Assembly (NCBI GenBank): GCA_046262635.1 | Contig: JBHEMK010000141.1 | Span: forward strand, 1 to 58,840 | DNA from: JBHEMK01 sp046262635 | GTDB lineage: Bacteria > Actinomycetota > Thermoleophilia > Gaiellales > Gaiellaceae | Length of the DNA: 58,840 nucleotides | Direction of reading: 5' to 3' | In this document: positions 1-8,106 of the stretch, one piece after another | How the letters are laid out: each line of letters begins with the position of its first letter | Position numbering within the stretch: the first letter of the stretch is position 1 | Notes under the pieces: generated by a model | Told to the model about the DNA's origin: nothing | What the model saw: the letters and a program-made list of their open reading frames with translations, nothing else | Database searches by the model: none | Translations under genes and position numbers: made by a program

Positions 1-429
1 ACGTCGTCCGCGGCGGCAGCGGTGGGCGTGCCCGCCGTCATCGCCGAGGCCGGTGGGTGCGGCCTGCTCGAGGACGAGGCTGTCCGGCTGCTGGCCCACG
101 GCGTCGGCGGCGCGCTGCGCCGGCTCGGCATGCTGCCGGGCGAGCCGCGGCCTCCACGTGCCGACCTCCTCAGCGTCGGCCGTTTCGTCTGGCTGCGCTC
201 GGCCAACGAGGGTTGGTGGGAGCCCGCCGTTCGCACCGGGCAGGAGGTGGCAGCCTCCGCCCTGCTCGGCACGGTCAAGAATCTCTACGGCGACGCGGTC
301 GAGGAGATCCGCGCACCGGAGGACGGTGTGCCGCTCTTCATCACGTCCAGCCCTGCGGTCGCGGCTGACGGGCTCCTGCTTGGTCTCGGGGCCGATCTGG
401 CGCCGCTCCCGGCAGACGTCCGGGAGTGA
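1..429 (+). CDS. Succinylglutamate desuccinylase/aspartoacylase-like deacylase (C-terminal part, cut by window start)
   Basis: The frame is open from base 1, so the N-terminus lies outside the window and the first Met/Val codons seen here are internal. The visible 142 residues resemble the C-terminal half of the zinc-dependent AstE/AspA (M14-like) family: a GVPAVIAEAGG stretch like the family's core strand, a helix ending in LRRLGML, and a C-terminal beta domain closing with TSSPAVAADGLLLGLG. Family members remove an acyl group from an amino acid or related amide. The zinc-binding HxxE part is missing because of the cut, so the active site cannot be checked. The stop overlaps the start of the nhaA fusion gene (GTGA), so the two are probably cotranscribed. 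Substrate unknown. Confidence 0.72.
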   Translation, partial: TSSAAAAVGVPAVIAEAGGCGLLEDEAVRLLAHGVGGALRRLGMLPGEPRPPRADLLSVGRFVWLRSANEGWWEPAVRTGQEVAASALLGTVKNLYGDAVEEIRAPEDGVPLFITSSPAVAADGLLLGLGADLAPLPADVRE

Positions 430-2312
430 CGGAGCCGCGGCCAGCCGCCGAGCTCTACACCGGACGGACGGCCTGGGCGCGGAACCTCGAGACGCCGCTG
501 CGCCAGTTTCTCCGTACCGAGACGGGCAGCGCGGCGGTCCTGCTCGCCGCAGCGCTCGCGGCGCTCGCCTGGGCGAACATCGACTCTTCGTACGAGACGC
601 TCTGGCGGACGCAGCTCTCGATCCGCGTCGGCGGCTCCGGTGTGTCCCAGGACCTGCGCCACTGGGTGAACAGCGGGCTGATGACGTTCTTCTTCTTCGT
701 CGTCGGGCTGGAGGCGCGCCGCGAGTTCGACCTGGGCGAGCTGCGTGAGCGGCGGCGACTCGCGGTCCCGCTGCTCGCGGGCATCGGCGGCATGGTCGTT
801 CCGATCGCGATCTACCTTGCCGCCAATGCCGGCCGTCCCTCCGCCCACGGCTGGGGAACGGCGATGTCGACCGATACGGCCTTCGCCCTCGGCGTGCTCG
901 CCCTCATCGGCCCGCGCTCACCGCAGCGCCTGCACGCCTTCATGCTCACAGTCGCCGTCGTCGACGACCTTCTCGCACTGGGCGTGATCGCCGTCGTCTA
1001 CAGCGGGAGCGTCAGGCTCCACGCGCTTCTGATCGCGCTTGTGATCTTCGGCGGCACGTTGCTCGTGCGTCGCGCAGGGATCCGTCATGGCCTCGTCTAC
1101 GCGGCGGCCGGAGCCGCAACGTGGGTCGCGCTCTTCAAGTCCGGCGTCGATCCCATCGTCATCGGGCTCGCGATGGGACTGCTGACCTATGCGTACCCGG
1201 CCGCGCGGAGTGATCTCGAACGTGCGACCGACCTCTTCAGGCGCTTCCGGGAGCAGCCGACGCCGGAGCTCGCGCGCTCAGCGCGCTCGGGGCTCGCGGT
1301 TGCGATCTCGCCGAACGAGCGGTTGCAGCAGCTCTACCACCCATGGACGAGCTACGTGATCGTGCCGCTCTTCGCGCTCTCCAACGCGGGCATCGTGATC
1401 AGCAGCGGCTTCCTCTCCCGCGGCTACACCTCGCCGATCACGCTCGGGATCCTGTTCGGCTACGTGCTCGGCAAGCCGGTCGGAGTCGTCGGGTTCGCGG
1501 GCCTCGTCACGATGCTCAGCCGCGGCCGCCTGCATCCGCCGGTCGGTTGGGCCGCCGCCGGCGGCGCCGGCACGGTGGCCGGAGTCGGCTTCACGGTGTC
1601 ACTGCTGATCGCGGACATCGCCTTCAAGGGTCCTCAGCTCGAGGAGGCGAAGCTCGGCGTCCTCAGCGCGGCGCTCTGCGCGTCCGCCGCGACGTGGCTC
1701 GTGTTTTGTGCGACCGCGCTGCTGCCGACGCGACTCAAGAGCCGCGCCCTGCTCGGGACAGCCGAGCCGATCGTCGATCTCGATTCACCGGTCGATCCGG
1801 AGCGCGATCATGTGCGCGGGCCCCTGGATGCGCCGGTGACGGTCGTCGAGTACGGCGACTTCGAGTGCCCCTACTGCGGCCGCGCGGAAGCCGTCATCCG
1901 TGAGCTGCTGGCCGGCTTCGGCGACGTTCGCTACGTCTGGCGGCACCTGCCCCTGAACGACGTCCACCCGCGCGCACAGCTGGCCGCAGAGGCAGCCGAG
2001 GCAGCCGCCGAGCAGGGAGCATTCTGGGGGATGCACGACCTCCTGCTCGCCCACCAGCGCGACCTCCGGCTTCCCGATCTGATCCGCCATGCCGAGGACC
2101 TCGGCCTCGATGTCGATCGGTTCCGCGAGAATCTCCGGAAGCACGCCGGCGCCCCCCGGATCGCGGAGGACGTCGATTCGGCCGACCTGAGCGGCGTTTC
2201 CGGCACGCCGACGTTCTTCATCAACGAGCGGCGTCACTACGGCGCCTACGACATCGACACCCTCTCGTCCGCCGTGCGGACGGCACGCGCGCGCGCGGGG
2301 ATCGCGTCGTGA
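426..2312 (+). CDS. nhaA: Na+/H+ antiporter NhaA with C-terminal DsbA-like thioredoxin domain
   Basis: The first ~440 residues are a complete NhaA-type antiporter: hydrophobic segments, the TDTAFALG motif near residue 149, and the paired aspartates VVDD (D180, D181) that carry ions in NhaA. NhaA exchanges cytoplasmic Na+ for external H+ and supports salt and alkaline pH tolerance. After a short linker, residues ~460-625 form a thioredoxin-fold domain of the DsbA/Thioredoxin_4 type, with a CPYC redox motif (C481-C484) and a cis-proline loop GTPTFF (P595). Such fusions occur in other actinobacteria. The GTG start overlaps the upstream stop by 4 bases. E. coli NhaA has both termini in the cytoplasm, which would place the redox domain inside the cell; this is inference. 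Length 628 aa against about 390 for plain NhaA. Confidence 0.92.
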   Translation: MTEPRPAAELYTGRTAWARNLETPLRQFLRTETGSAAVLLAAALAALAWANIDSSYETLWRTQLSIRVGGSGVSQDLRHWVNSGLMTFFFFVVGLEARREFDLGELRERRRLAVPLLAGIGGMVVPIAIYLAANAGRPSAHGWGTAMSTDTAFALGVLALIGPRSPQRLHAFMLTVAVVDDLLALGVIAVVYSGSVRLHALLIALVIFGGTLLVRRAGIRHGLVYAAAGAATWVALFKSGVDPIVIGLAMGLLTYAYPAARSDLERATDLFRRFREQPTPELARSARSGLAVAISPNERLQQLYHPWTSYVIVPLFALSNAGIVISSGFLSRGYTSPITLGILFGYVLGKPVGVVGFAGLVTMLSRGRLHPPVGWAAAGGAGTVAGVGFTVSLLIADIAFKGPQLEEAKLGVLSAALCASAATWLVFCATALLPTRLKSRALLGTAEPIVDLDSPVDPERDHVRGPLDAPVTVVEYGDFECPYCGRAEAVIRELLAGFGDVRYVWRHLPLNDVHPRAQLAAEAAEAAAEQGAFWGMHDLLLAHQRDLRLPDLIRHAEDLGLDVDRFRENLRKHAGAPRIAEDVDSADLSGVSGTPTFFINERRHYGAYDIDTLSSAVRTARARAGIAS

Positions 2313-2330
2313 CCGGGCGATAATCCGCCG

Positions 2331-2840
2331 ATGCCCGCTGCCCTCGACATCCGCCCCGAGCTGTGGCGTGCTCTCCTTTGCCTTCGGCATCACCTGGGAG
2401 ATCCTGTGGGCGCTCGTCCTCGGCTTCGCGTTGGGCCGTCGTTCAGGCGGTCGTCTCGAAGCGAGATGCGCCGGCTGCTTCCCGACCACTCGCCAAGACG
2501 ATCGCCCTTGCGACCGGCCTCGGCGCCGCCTCGCCGAGCTGCTCCGACGCAGGTCGCGCTCGCCCGGTCGCTGTTCCGGCACGGCGCCAACTTGACAGCC
2601 GCGATGGCGTTCGAGATCGCGTCCACCAACCTCGTGAGCGGGCGGCCCGGACCGCCAAGATCGTGACGGCATCGGGTGCACTGGAACTACACGACCTATC
2701 TCAACGTGATCTTCCTCGCGGTCGGCTGGGCACTCGTCTGGCGCTGGTTTCCGGCGCGGCGTCGGCTGGCGATGCCGAGGGTGATGGACGAGCCGATAGG
2801 CGACGCCCACGGCGACCACGGAGCAGCGGGAAGAACTTGA
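2331..2840 (+). pseudogene. Relic of an ArsP/DUF318-type permease
   Basis: Short pieces of one permease appear in order but in different frames. They are PELWRA (from 2331), LSFAFGITWEILWALVLGFA (near 2370), AVVQAVVSKRD, EMRRLLPDHSPR, KTIALATGLGAAS, VALARSLFRHGANLTAAMAF and, after what looks like an internal deletion, HWNYTTYLNVIFLAVGWALV (from 2679), ending at a stop at 2838. This order matches the two-half permease family that includes ArsP (organoarsenical/metal efflux). At least five frame changes within 510 bases exclude a working gene. The conserved SSSCS-type motif is also altered (ASPSCSD). It lies just downstream of the nhaA fusion and was probably once a separate gene. Confidence 0.72.
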
Positions 2841-2982
2841 CGTGCGGCTTCCGCTGTCCGGCAGCCCGGGCCTCGCGGTCCCGAGTCGGTTGGGAGCGCC
2901 GGCGCGCCGCCGTCTGACTGCTCCGGAACACCGACCTCCGATCCTGTCGGCTGCGACTTCGCCCGGGTCGCGACCCCAGCCC

Positions 2983-3609
2983 CTAGCCGCCTGTGGCGGA
3001 GAAGTGCTGATAGTCCGGCGAGGAGTCCCAGCGGCCCCCCCAGCTCCAGCCGACCGCGCGGAACGCCTGCACGAGCGGGCCGTCGGGTTCGGCCATGCCC
3101 GGGCGGACGTTCGAGCGAACGAGGTACCGCCTCCCGGCCGGCGGTCGCACGGTACCGCTCGGGAGATACGGATTCTCGACCGGGTTGACGTCGATCGCCT
3201 CGCCGTAGGCGTGCACGGACCATCGTTTCGGGCCCGGCGCGACGGCGTAGCGGCAATTGAATCCGGTCGTGTTGTCGGCGGCCATCGACCTCGCGTCACT
3301 GCCCTGAAAGACCTCGATCGGCTCGATCCGGCGAACCGGGAATCGTTGTGCGTACAGGTGCGCGAACACCCTGATCACGACGCGGGCAACGGTCGCGTTG
3401 ACGACGATCGAGCCCATGTGAGCCTGCCCGTCGAATCCCCAGTAGCGCAGTCGCACGAGCCGCAGATGCGACGGGGGGACGGGACAGCCGCTTCGGTAGG
3501 AGGAGCGCAGCGCGGCCGGCGTCACCGGGAAGCTGTGCGCCGCGAACCGCGGCGGGCTGACCGCTCCGAGGGCGGCGGTAGTGGCGATGACGAGCACGGC
3601 CAGCCTCAT
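2983..3609 (-). CDS. Secreted M15-type D-alanyl-D-alanine carboxypeptidase
   Basis: The 208-residue product starts with a clear signal peptide (MRLAVLVIATTAALGA...), so it acts outside the membrane. The C-terminal half carries the M15/VanY-type zinc site: HAYGEAIDV (H133 and D140 in an HxxxxxxD arrangement) and YQHF near the end (H202). This family trims D-Ala from peptidoglycan stems. The start was chosen because it is the ATG directly in front of the signal peptide; the frame stays open further upstream but overlaps the divergent gene. It is divergent from an L,D-transpeptidase gene with only 23 bases between the starts, so the pair probably shares control. Family certain, exact substrate inferred. 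Confidence 0.85.
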   Translation of the reverse strand: MRLAVLVIATTAALGAVSPPRFAAHSFPVTPAALRSSYRSGCPVPPSHLRLVRLRYWGFDGQAHMGSIVVNATVARVVIRVFAHLYAQRFPVRRIEPIEVFQGSDARSMAADNTTGFNCRYAVAPGPKRWSVHAYGEAIDVNPVENPYLPSGTVRPPAGRRYLVRSNVRPGMAEPDGPLVQAFRAVGWSWGGRWDSSPDYQHFSATGG

Positions 3610-3632
3610 CGCGGCCAGCGTACTCTGGTGCC

Positions 3633-4289
3633 GTGATCGGAGCGCTTGTCGTCGCGGTCGCGCTCGCGACCGGTTCGTGTCCGTCCAACATGGCCGACTC
3701 AGTTCACCCGAGCGGTGGCTCAACGGAGCTCGTGTCCGTCGTCGCGCCCCGACCGAGAACGACCTACGCCTCGCTGACGGTCTGGCGCCTGAGTGACGGT
3801 TGCTGGAAAACGGTCGCGGGCCCGTGGACCGCGCGCATCGGCCGCAACGGGCTCTCAGACCATCACCGCGAGGGCGACGGCACGACTCCGACCGGCGCGT
3901 TTGGCTTCGGCCCGGTGGTTTACGGCCTCGCGCCGAACCCCGGAGTTCACCTCCGGTACCACCGGCTCGTCTGCGGCGATTGGTGGGACGAGGACCCGTC
4001 GTCGCCGACCTACAACACCTTCCGGCACCTCGACTGCGGAGCGAAGCCCACCTTCGGCCGCGGAAGCGAGGCGCTCTGGAGACAGGTGCCTGCCTACCGG
4101 TATTTCGCCGTGATCCGCTACAACGCCGGGCCCGTCGTTCCGGGCGATGGCTCGGCAATCTTCCTCCACGAGGACACCGGCCAGGCGACGAACGGCTGCG
4201 TCAGCCTGCCGCGGGCGGAACTGGTGACGGTGCTCGGATCGCTGCGGCCTGCAGGGAGGCCGCTGATCGTCATCTCGGCGGGGCGCTAG
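3633..4289 (+). CDS. L,D-transpeptidase (YkuD fold)-like protein
   Basis: The 218-residue product has a hydrophobic N-terminus (IGALVVAVALATG) suggesting export or membrane anchoring, followed by a YkuD-type catalytic domain. Visible markers are GDGTTPTGAFGFG (residues 81-93) and the active-site motif HEDTGQATNGCVSLP with H179 and C189. YkuD enzymes form 3-3 cross-links or attach proteins to peptidoglycan. The family sequence suggests this role but the protein could be a variant with another target. The GTG start at 3633 is the first in-frame start after the divergent gene. Its neighbour removes D-Ala and so would generate the tetrapeptide donors that L,D-transpeptidases use, a sensible pairing. 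Confidence 0.85.
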   Translation: MIGALVVAVALATGSCPSNMADSVHPSGGSTELVSVVAPRPRTTYASLTVWRLSDGCWKTVAGPWTARIGRNGLSDHHREGDGTTPTGAFGFGPVVYGLAPNPGVHLRYHRLVCGDWWDEDPSSPTYNTFRHLDCGAKPTFGRGSEALWRQVPAYRYFAVIRYNAGPVVPGDGSAIFLHEDTGQATNGCVSLPRAELVTVLGSLRPAGRPLIVISAGR

Positions 4290-4489
4290 GCTCTGCGGCT
4301 CGGTAGCGTCTTCCGCCCGGATGCGCTCGGGGCGGGCGAACGGGTGCGCCGGCGCCGCCACGACACGGTTCGAGTCGCATCGGATGCTCGCAGCAGGTTT
4401 GTCCTTCTCGCGCCGCTTTGAGAGCACCGGCCGGGCGGGAGACCCGCCGACCTTGACCCCGGCTCGCGGCTGCTGCAACCTTAGCGACC

Positions 4490-5422
4490 ATGTTGCTGGA
4501 CTTCGCCGCGCTCGACGTCGGCGTCGGGCTCCTCTTCGTCTACCTCGTCCTCAGCCTCTTCTGCTCGGCGGTCAACGAGACGATCTCGAGCATCTTCAGC
4601 TGGCGCGCGACATTCCTGCGCGAGGGGATCGCGAACCTGCTCGACCCAGTCGACCACGCAAACGGGCTCGAGTCCGCGAAGACGCTCTACCAGCACCCGC
4701 TGGTGAACGGGCTGATCCGTCCGGTGAAGCCCAACGGCCGCGAGCGCTATCCGTCCTACATACCCTCCTGGACGTTCGTCGCCGCCGTGCTCGACTGGGA
4801 TGCAAAGGGCACGGCGCGAAGCATGGAAGAGGCGATCGGACAGATTCCCAGCGAGGAAGTGGCGAAGGCGCTCACGGCGCTGCTGCGGAACGCGGAGGGT
4901 GACGCGGCGCGGTTCAAACGCGACGCCCAGCGCTGGTACGACGACGCCATGGAACGGGTGTCTGGGTGGTACCGCCGCCGCGTCCAGGTCGTGATGTGGA
5001 TCGTCGCGGTCGTGGCCGTGCTCGCGCTGAACGCAGACACGATCCGCATCACTCAGCAGCTCTGGAGCGACAAGGCGGTCCGCGCGGCGGTCGTCGCCCG
5101 CGCGGGAGGCGCGGCGCAGCAGCCGTTGAGCGCGCCGCAGGGTGGCCTCGACAACATCGCCACGACCGTCGACGAGCTTCAGCAGCTCTCGATCCCGATG
5201 GGCTGGAGCATCGAGCAGCGGCCGGAGGGTCGTGGCCAGTGGATCGTCCGCATCCTCCTCAAGGCGCTCGGTCTCCTGCTGACCGCGGCGGCGCTCAGCA
5301 TGGGCGCCCCGTTCTGGTTCGACGTGCTCAGCAAGTTCGCACGCCTCCGCTCGGCAGGCGCGCCGCCTCCCGCCACCGACGCCCTGCGCCACGGGGAGGG
5401 CGAGGAGGCACGATCGGCCTGA
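4490..5422 (+). CDS. Integral membrane protein of unknown function
   Basis: The 310-residue protein starts with a hydrophobic segment (VGLLFVYLVLSLFCSAVNE, residues ~11-29), has a long soluble stretch of about 130 residues, then two further membrane segments (VVMWIVAVVAVLALNADT near residue 170; ILLKALGLLLTAAALSM near 265). The tail ends in a charged, proline-rich stretch. The motif ALSMGAPFWFDVLSKFARLRS before the tail looks conserved for this type of protein, which I know only as hypothetical. No enzyme motif is seen. The gene stands alone, with about 200 bases upstream after the L,D-transpeptidase gene. Confidence 0.75.
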   Translation: MLLDFAALDVGVGLLFVYLVLSLFCSAVNETISSIFSWRATFLREGIANLLDPVDHANGLESAKTLYQHPLVNGLIRPVKPNGRERYPSYIPSWTFVAAVLDWDAKGTARSMEEAIGQIPSEEVAKALTALLRNAEGDAARFKRDAQRWYDDAMERVSGWYRRRVQVVMWIVAVVAVLALNADTIRITQQLWSDKAVRAAVVARAGGAAQQPLSAPQGGLDNIATTVDELQQLSIPMGWSIEQRPEGRGQWIVRILLKALGLLLTAAALSMGAPFWFDVLSKFARLRSAGAPPPATDALRHGEGEEARSA

Positions 5423-6077
5423 CGGGCCGCCACCCGTACTCAGCGCCCGCGCGAAATCCCAACGAGCGCCGGGTTCCAGGGGGCGGATTGCAGAGCAAAC
5501 CCGAGCTCAGTCTCCCCGATGTCCCGCCGCCGGGCATGCTCGCGCGGCCGTTCTCGGAGCTGGATCGCGCGCTTGACGACGTGCGCTCAGCCCGGCTCGT
5601 TGCCTGCTTGCAACTGTGCCTACCAGGATGATCGGGCGCTCGGCCTCGCGGTGAGGCATGGGCATTCGGTGATCGTGCTCGATCTTCTAGGCGAGCCGTT
5701 CCTCCAACTCGATGCCGCAGGGCTCGAGGTCAAGTCACCGTCGAGGCGGCCGCGGCCAGAAGCCCACAGGCAATCGAGCCGGCGCGGACGATCTCTCGCC
5801 CGGGCCTGAGCGGCAGCAGCAGGCTCGGCGCGACGAACATGTCCTGCAAGAAGCAGCCACGGCGAGGGCCGCGGAGGTAGCAGGCGCCAAGACGCTCAAG
5901 TACTGGTCATTTGACTTGACAGGCTCCGGCCCGCGACTTCGATCGGCTCATCGTTGATCGCCACACATCTCCGAGATGCGCGCCACCGGGTCGCTCCCGA
6001 GCGCGTGCGGTCGCGAGCTCAGCTTCAGCCGTTGAGGCTCGGCAACCGGCTGGCGGCCGAGCCGTGACTTCTTCGAC
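5423..6077. other. Gene-poor stretch
   Basis: About 650 bases between the membrane-protein gene and the hairpin at 6078 hold no frame I can support. Frames here have skewed composition and no start with a ribosome site. One plus-strand stretch near 5655-5730 (HGHSVIVLDLLGEPFLQLDA) looks protein-like but is short and not placed in any family. Confidence 0.5.
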
Positions 6078-6110
6078 CGTGAGGGCCGCGGCGCCGCCGC
6101 GGCCCTCACG
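6078..6110 (-). terminator. Perfect 16-bp inverted repeat, probable terminator of the GH26-like gene
   Basis: CGTGAGGGCCGCGGCG (6078-6093) is followed by one base and its exact reverse complement (6095-6110). The RNA hairpin would be very stable. It lies about 90 bases beyond the stop of the minus-strand glycosidase gene. No clear T-run follows, as is common for actinobacterial terminators. Confidence 0.6.
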
Positions 6111-6199
6111 CTAGGTGATCACCGCGCGCGACCTCCGCTTCGACCGTGTCCACGCTGGTGCGCTCAACGTGGAGCTGTGCACATCGTGAGCCAATGTGT

Positions 6200-7279
6200 T
6201 CACGGACGTTTGCGACGAGTCGGGTTGAGCGCGGCGTCCTTCACCATCGCGCGGTAGCCGGCGAGTGAGGTCGAGGAAGTCTGGGCGCGCCAGTCGATGT
6301 CGTTGTGGATCAAGTTGAGGAAGACGACGGCCTTGATCCCGGTGAAGTTCGTCTTCAGCTGGTAGGCGACGTCTTTCCACCAGGCGCCCTTGTTGCCGCC
6401 CTGCTTTACCGAGCCGCTCTCGGCGATCATGATCGGCTTGCGTCCCTTGAAGTCGCGGTAGACCGAGGGAGAGCCGCCGAAGATCTGGCCGAACGACTGC
6501 CACGTCGACCAGCTCAGGGTGCTGCCCTTCGACCAGCTCTGGGTGGTGCCCCAGTTGTAGCCGTCGATCCCGACCCAGTCGACGTAGCTGTCGCCGGGGT
6601 AGTAGTTCGTCCAGTGGTTCCAGGAGAGCTGCGGGTTGTCTTGGACGTTCGGTGCCCAGATCCAGAGGGCGTTGGTCGCACCGACCGAGCGGAAGATGTT
6701 GACGATGTGCCGCCAGGCCGCAACGTACTTGGCGGGGTCGTTGCCGTTCTTCGAGCCGCTCCAGGCAAACCAGGTCCCGTTCATCTCGTAGCCCCAGCGG
6801 ATCAGGATCTCGGCGCCGAAGTTCTTGACCGCGCTCGCGTGGCTGCGGATCACCGCATCCTGGCTGCCGTTGGTGATGCTGTCGAGCGTCGCGTTTGGCC
6901 CGTCCCAACTGACCATCGGGATCCGGCCGTTCTTCACGTCCCAGGACTCGTACGTGCTCGTCGGCCAGCTATCGGTCCAACGCCAGAAGTGGTGGTCGAT
7001 CGCGAGCTTGCGGCCGATCAGCGACTCGAAGCTCGTGATCGCTGTCACAGGGCCGGGGACGGAGGCGCCGTACAGCGCGTGCGACGCCGGCGCGAGGTTC
7101 CCGGCGGACGAGCTCGCCCCTGCCCCTACCACCAGAGCGAGAGCTGCCGCGGCGAGCCCGAGGAACAGCGAAATTTTTTTGAGAGGGCTGATCTCGAGCG
7201 GGCGGAGGCGCGAGTAATCCTCCCGTGCGCCGAACATCCGCCGATGGTCGTCGGCGATGAGCACCCTGTGCCGCCGCAT
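6200..7279 (-). CDS. Secreted glycoside hydrolase, GH26-like (beta-mannanase type)
   Basis: After a hydrophobic export segment (residues ~35-56) the protein reads as a TIM-barrel glycosidase of the GH26 type. The acid/base motif RWGYEMNGTWFAW (E165) and the nucleophile strand KPIMIAESGS (E287) are both present, as are WIWAPN and VDWVGIDGYNWG between them. GH26 enzymes cut beta-mannans and some mixed-linkage glucans; the glycan here is unknown. The product would act outside the cell. The start is uncertain: the ATG at 7279 gives about 30 extra residues before the signal segment, and an ATG 14 codons later is also possible. The extra N-terminus looks oddly like a response-regulator start (RVLIADDH). 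A strong hairpin lies downstream. Confidence 0.85.
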   Translation of the reverse strand: MRRHRVLIADDHRRMFGAREDYSRLRPLEISPLKKISLFLGLAAAALALVVGAGASSSAGNLAPASHALYGASVPGPVTAITSFESLIGRKLAIDHHFWRWTDSWPTSTYESWDVKNGRIPMVSWDGPNATLDSITNGSQDAVIRSHASAVKNFGAEILIRWGYEMNGTWFAWSGSKNGNDPAKYVAAWRHIVNIFRSVGATNALWIWAPNVQDNPQLSWNHWTNYYPGDSYVDWVGIDGYNWGTTQSWSKGSTLSWSTWQSFGQIFGGSPSVYRDFKGRKPIMIAESGSVKQGGNKGAWWKDVAYQLKTNFTGIKAVVFLNLIHNDIDWRAQTSSTSLAGYRAMVKDAALNPTRRKRP

Positions 7280-7439
7280 TGTGTTAGCCCCCGTTTGTGC
7301 CGCAGAGCGCCTGAATCAATGGCGCACACTCGATCATGCTCGATTATTCAAACCGCTCCCATCCCTCAAACGAGGGTTCCTGGACTTCTCCCCCGCCGGG
7401 ACGCGGGGGCTCTTCCGCCGTTTTACCGTTCAAGAAACA

Positions 7440-7640
7440 GAAACCTCGGTCCTGAAGGCGAACACGGCCCGATCGGCGTCGTCGATCAGGAGGGAGGCGA
7501 CCGCGGTGCCAAAGCAGACAGACGGGATCAGCGAGTCGATCCGGCAGCTGCGGGTCGCCTACGAGGGGGCAGTCAAGGCGCACACCGCCGCGCTGAACCA
7601 ACTCGGCGTGACCATCAAGGCCAGGAGCGTCTCCATCGTT
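7440..7640 (+). mobile_element. IS110-family transposase relic
   Basis: One plus-strand frame contains REATAVPKQTDG followed by SIRQLRVAYEGAVKAHTAAL and NQL. This matches the central segment of IS110-type transposases, which typically read ATAVPK.GDG..E.IRALRVARR.AVKARTQA.NQL. No DEDD catalytic residues or full-length frame surround it, so only a fragment remains. The frame before and after the match drifts into unrelated sequence. Confidence 0.55.
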
Positions 7641-7783
7641 GCGCATCGCAGATTGCGGAACCTCCCTGCCGACCGAGCGGCAACAGCCGGCCCGGTCACC
7701 CCAAGGGCGGCTCGCAGACCGAGCGCGAGGCGCTTTGACGGGGTCTGCTGTTGCCCCTACCCCCACTTGACATGTACAGGAAT

Positions 7784-7965
7784 GTTCGGATCGAGCGTTT
7801 CTTCTCCGTCCTCTGCCGCCGCCTGCTCAGCGAGGGATCTTCACTGGCAAGGAAGACCTGAAGGCGCAGCTGCTCGGCTTCACCCAGCGCTCCGAACCCG
7901 ACCGCCAAGCCGTCGCACGGCAAGCCCTCAGCAAATCAACGCGATCCTCCGGACGGTGCACTAGG
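7784..7965 (+). mobile_element. IS630-family transposase C-terminal relic
   Basis: The stretch VRIERFFSVLCRRLLSEG (from 7784), then in another frame GIFTGKEDLKAQLLGF, then in a third frame NPTAKPSHGKPSANQ, follows the order of the C-terminal end of IS630-type DDE transposases (IERFFSILQRR...F....DL...L..FI..YN.TAKPFRWTYDGKPL). At least two frameshifts and loss of the rest of the gene show it is dead. It lies just before the helicase block. Confidence 0.55.
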
Positions 7966-8106
7966 TTGCGAGGTGTGGCTCGACCAGAACGAGCACCGCC
8001 CCATTTGTCCAGACTGCTACGGCCGATGAAGCCTGCCAGGCGGGGGCCGCCCCGAGTGCACGGGCCTAACACGGTGGATCAGTGGTAGAGGGAACGGCGG
8101 AGGCCC

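Noticed and set aside
5519..5809. Small plus-strand frame with a protein-like HGHSVIVLDLLGEPFLQLDA stretch
   Set aside because: Only this short part looks coding; the rest is Arg/Ser-rich, with no ribosome site and no family match I can name.
7388..7409. Hairpin CCCCCGC/GCGGGGG upstream of the GH26-like gene
   Set aside because: Only 7 bp and with no gene to terminate on either strand; probably chance in G/C-rich DNA.
8075..8100. GGTGGATCAGTGGTAGAGGG resembles the D-arm of a tRNA
   Set aside because: No T-loop (GTTCGA), no acceptor-stem pairing and no CCA-like end within tRNA distance.
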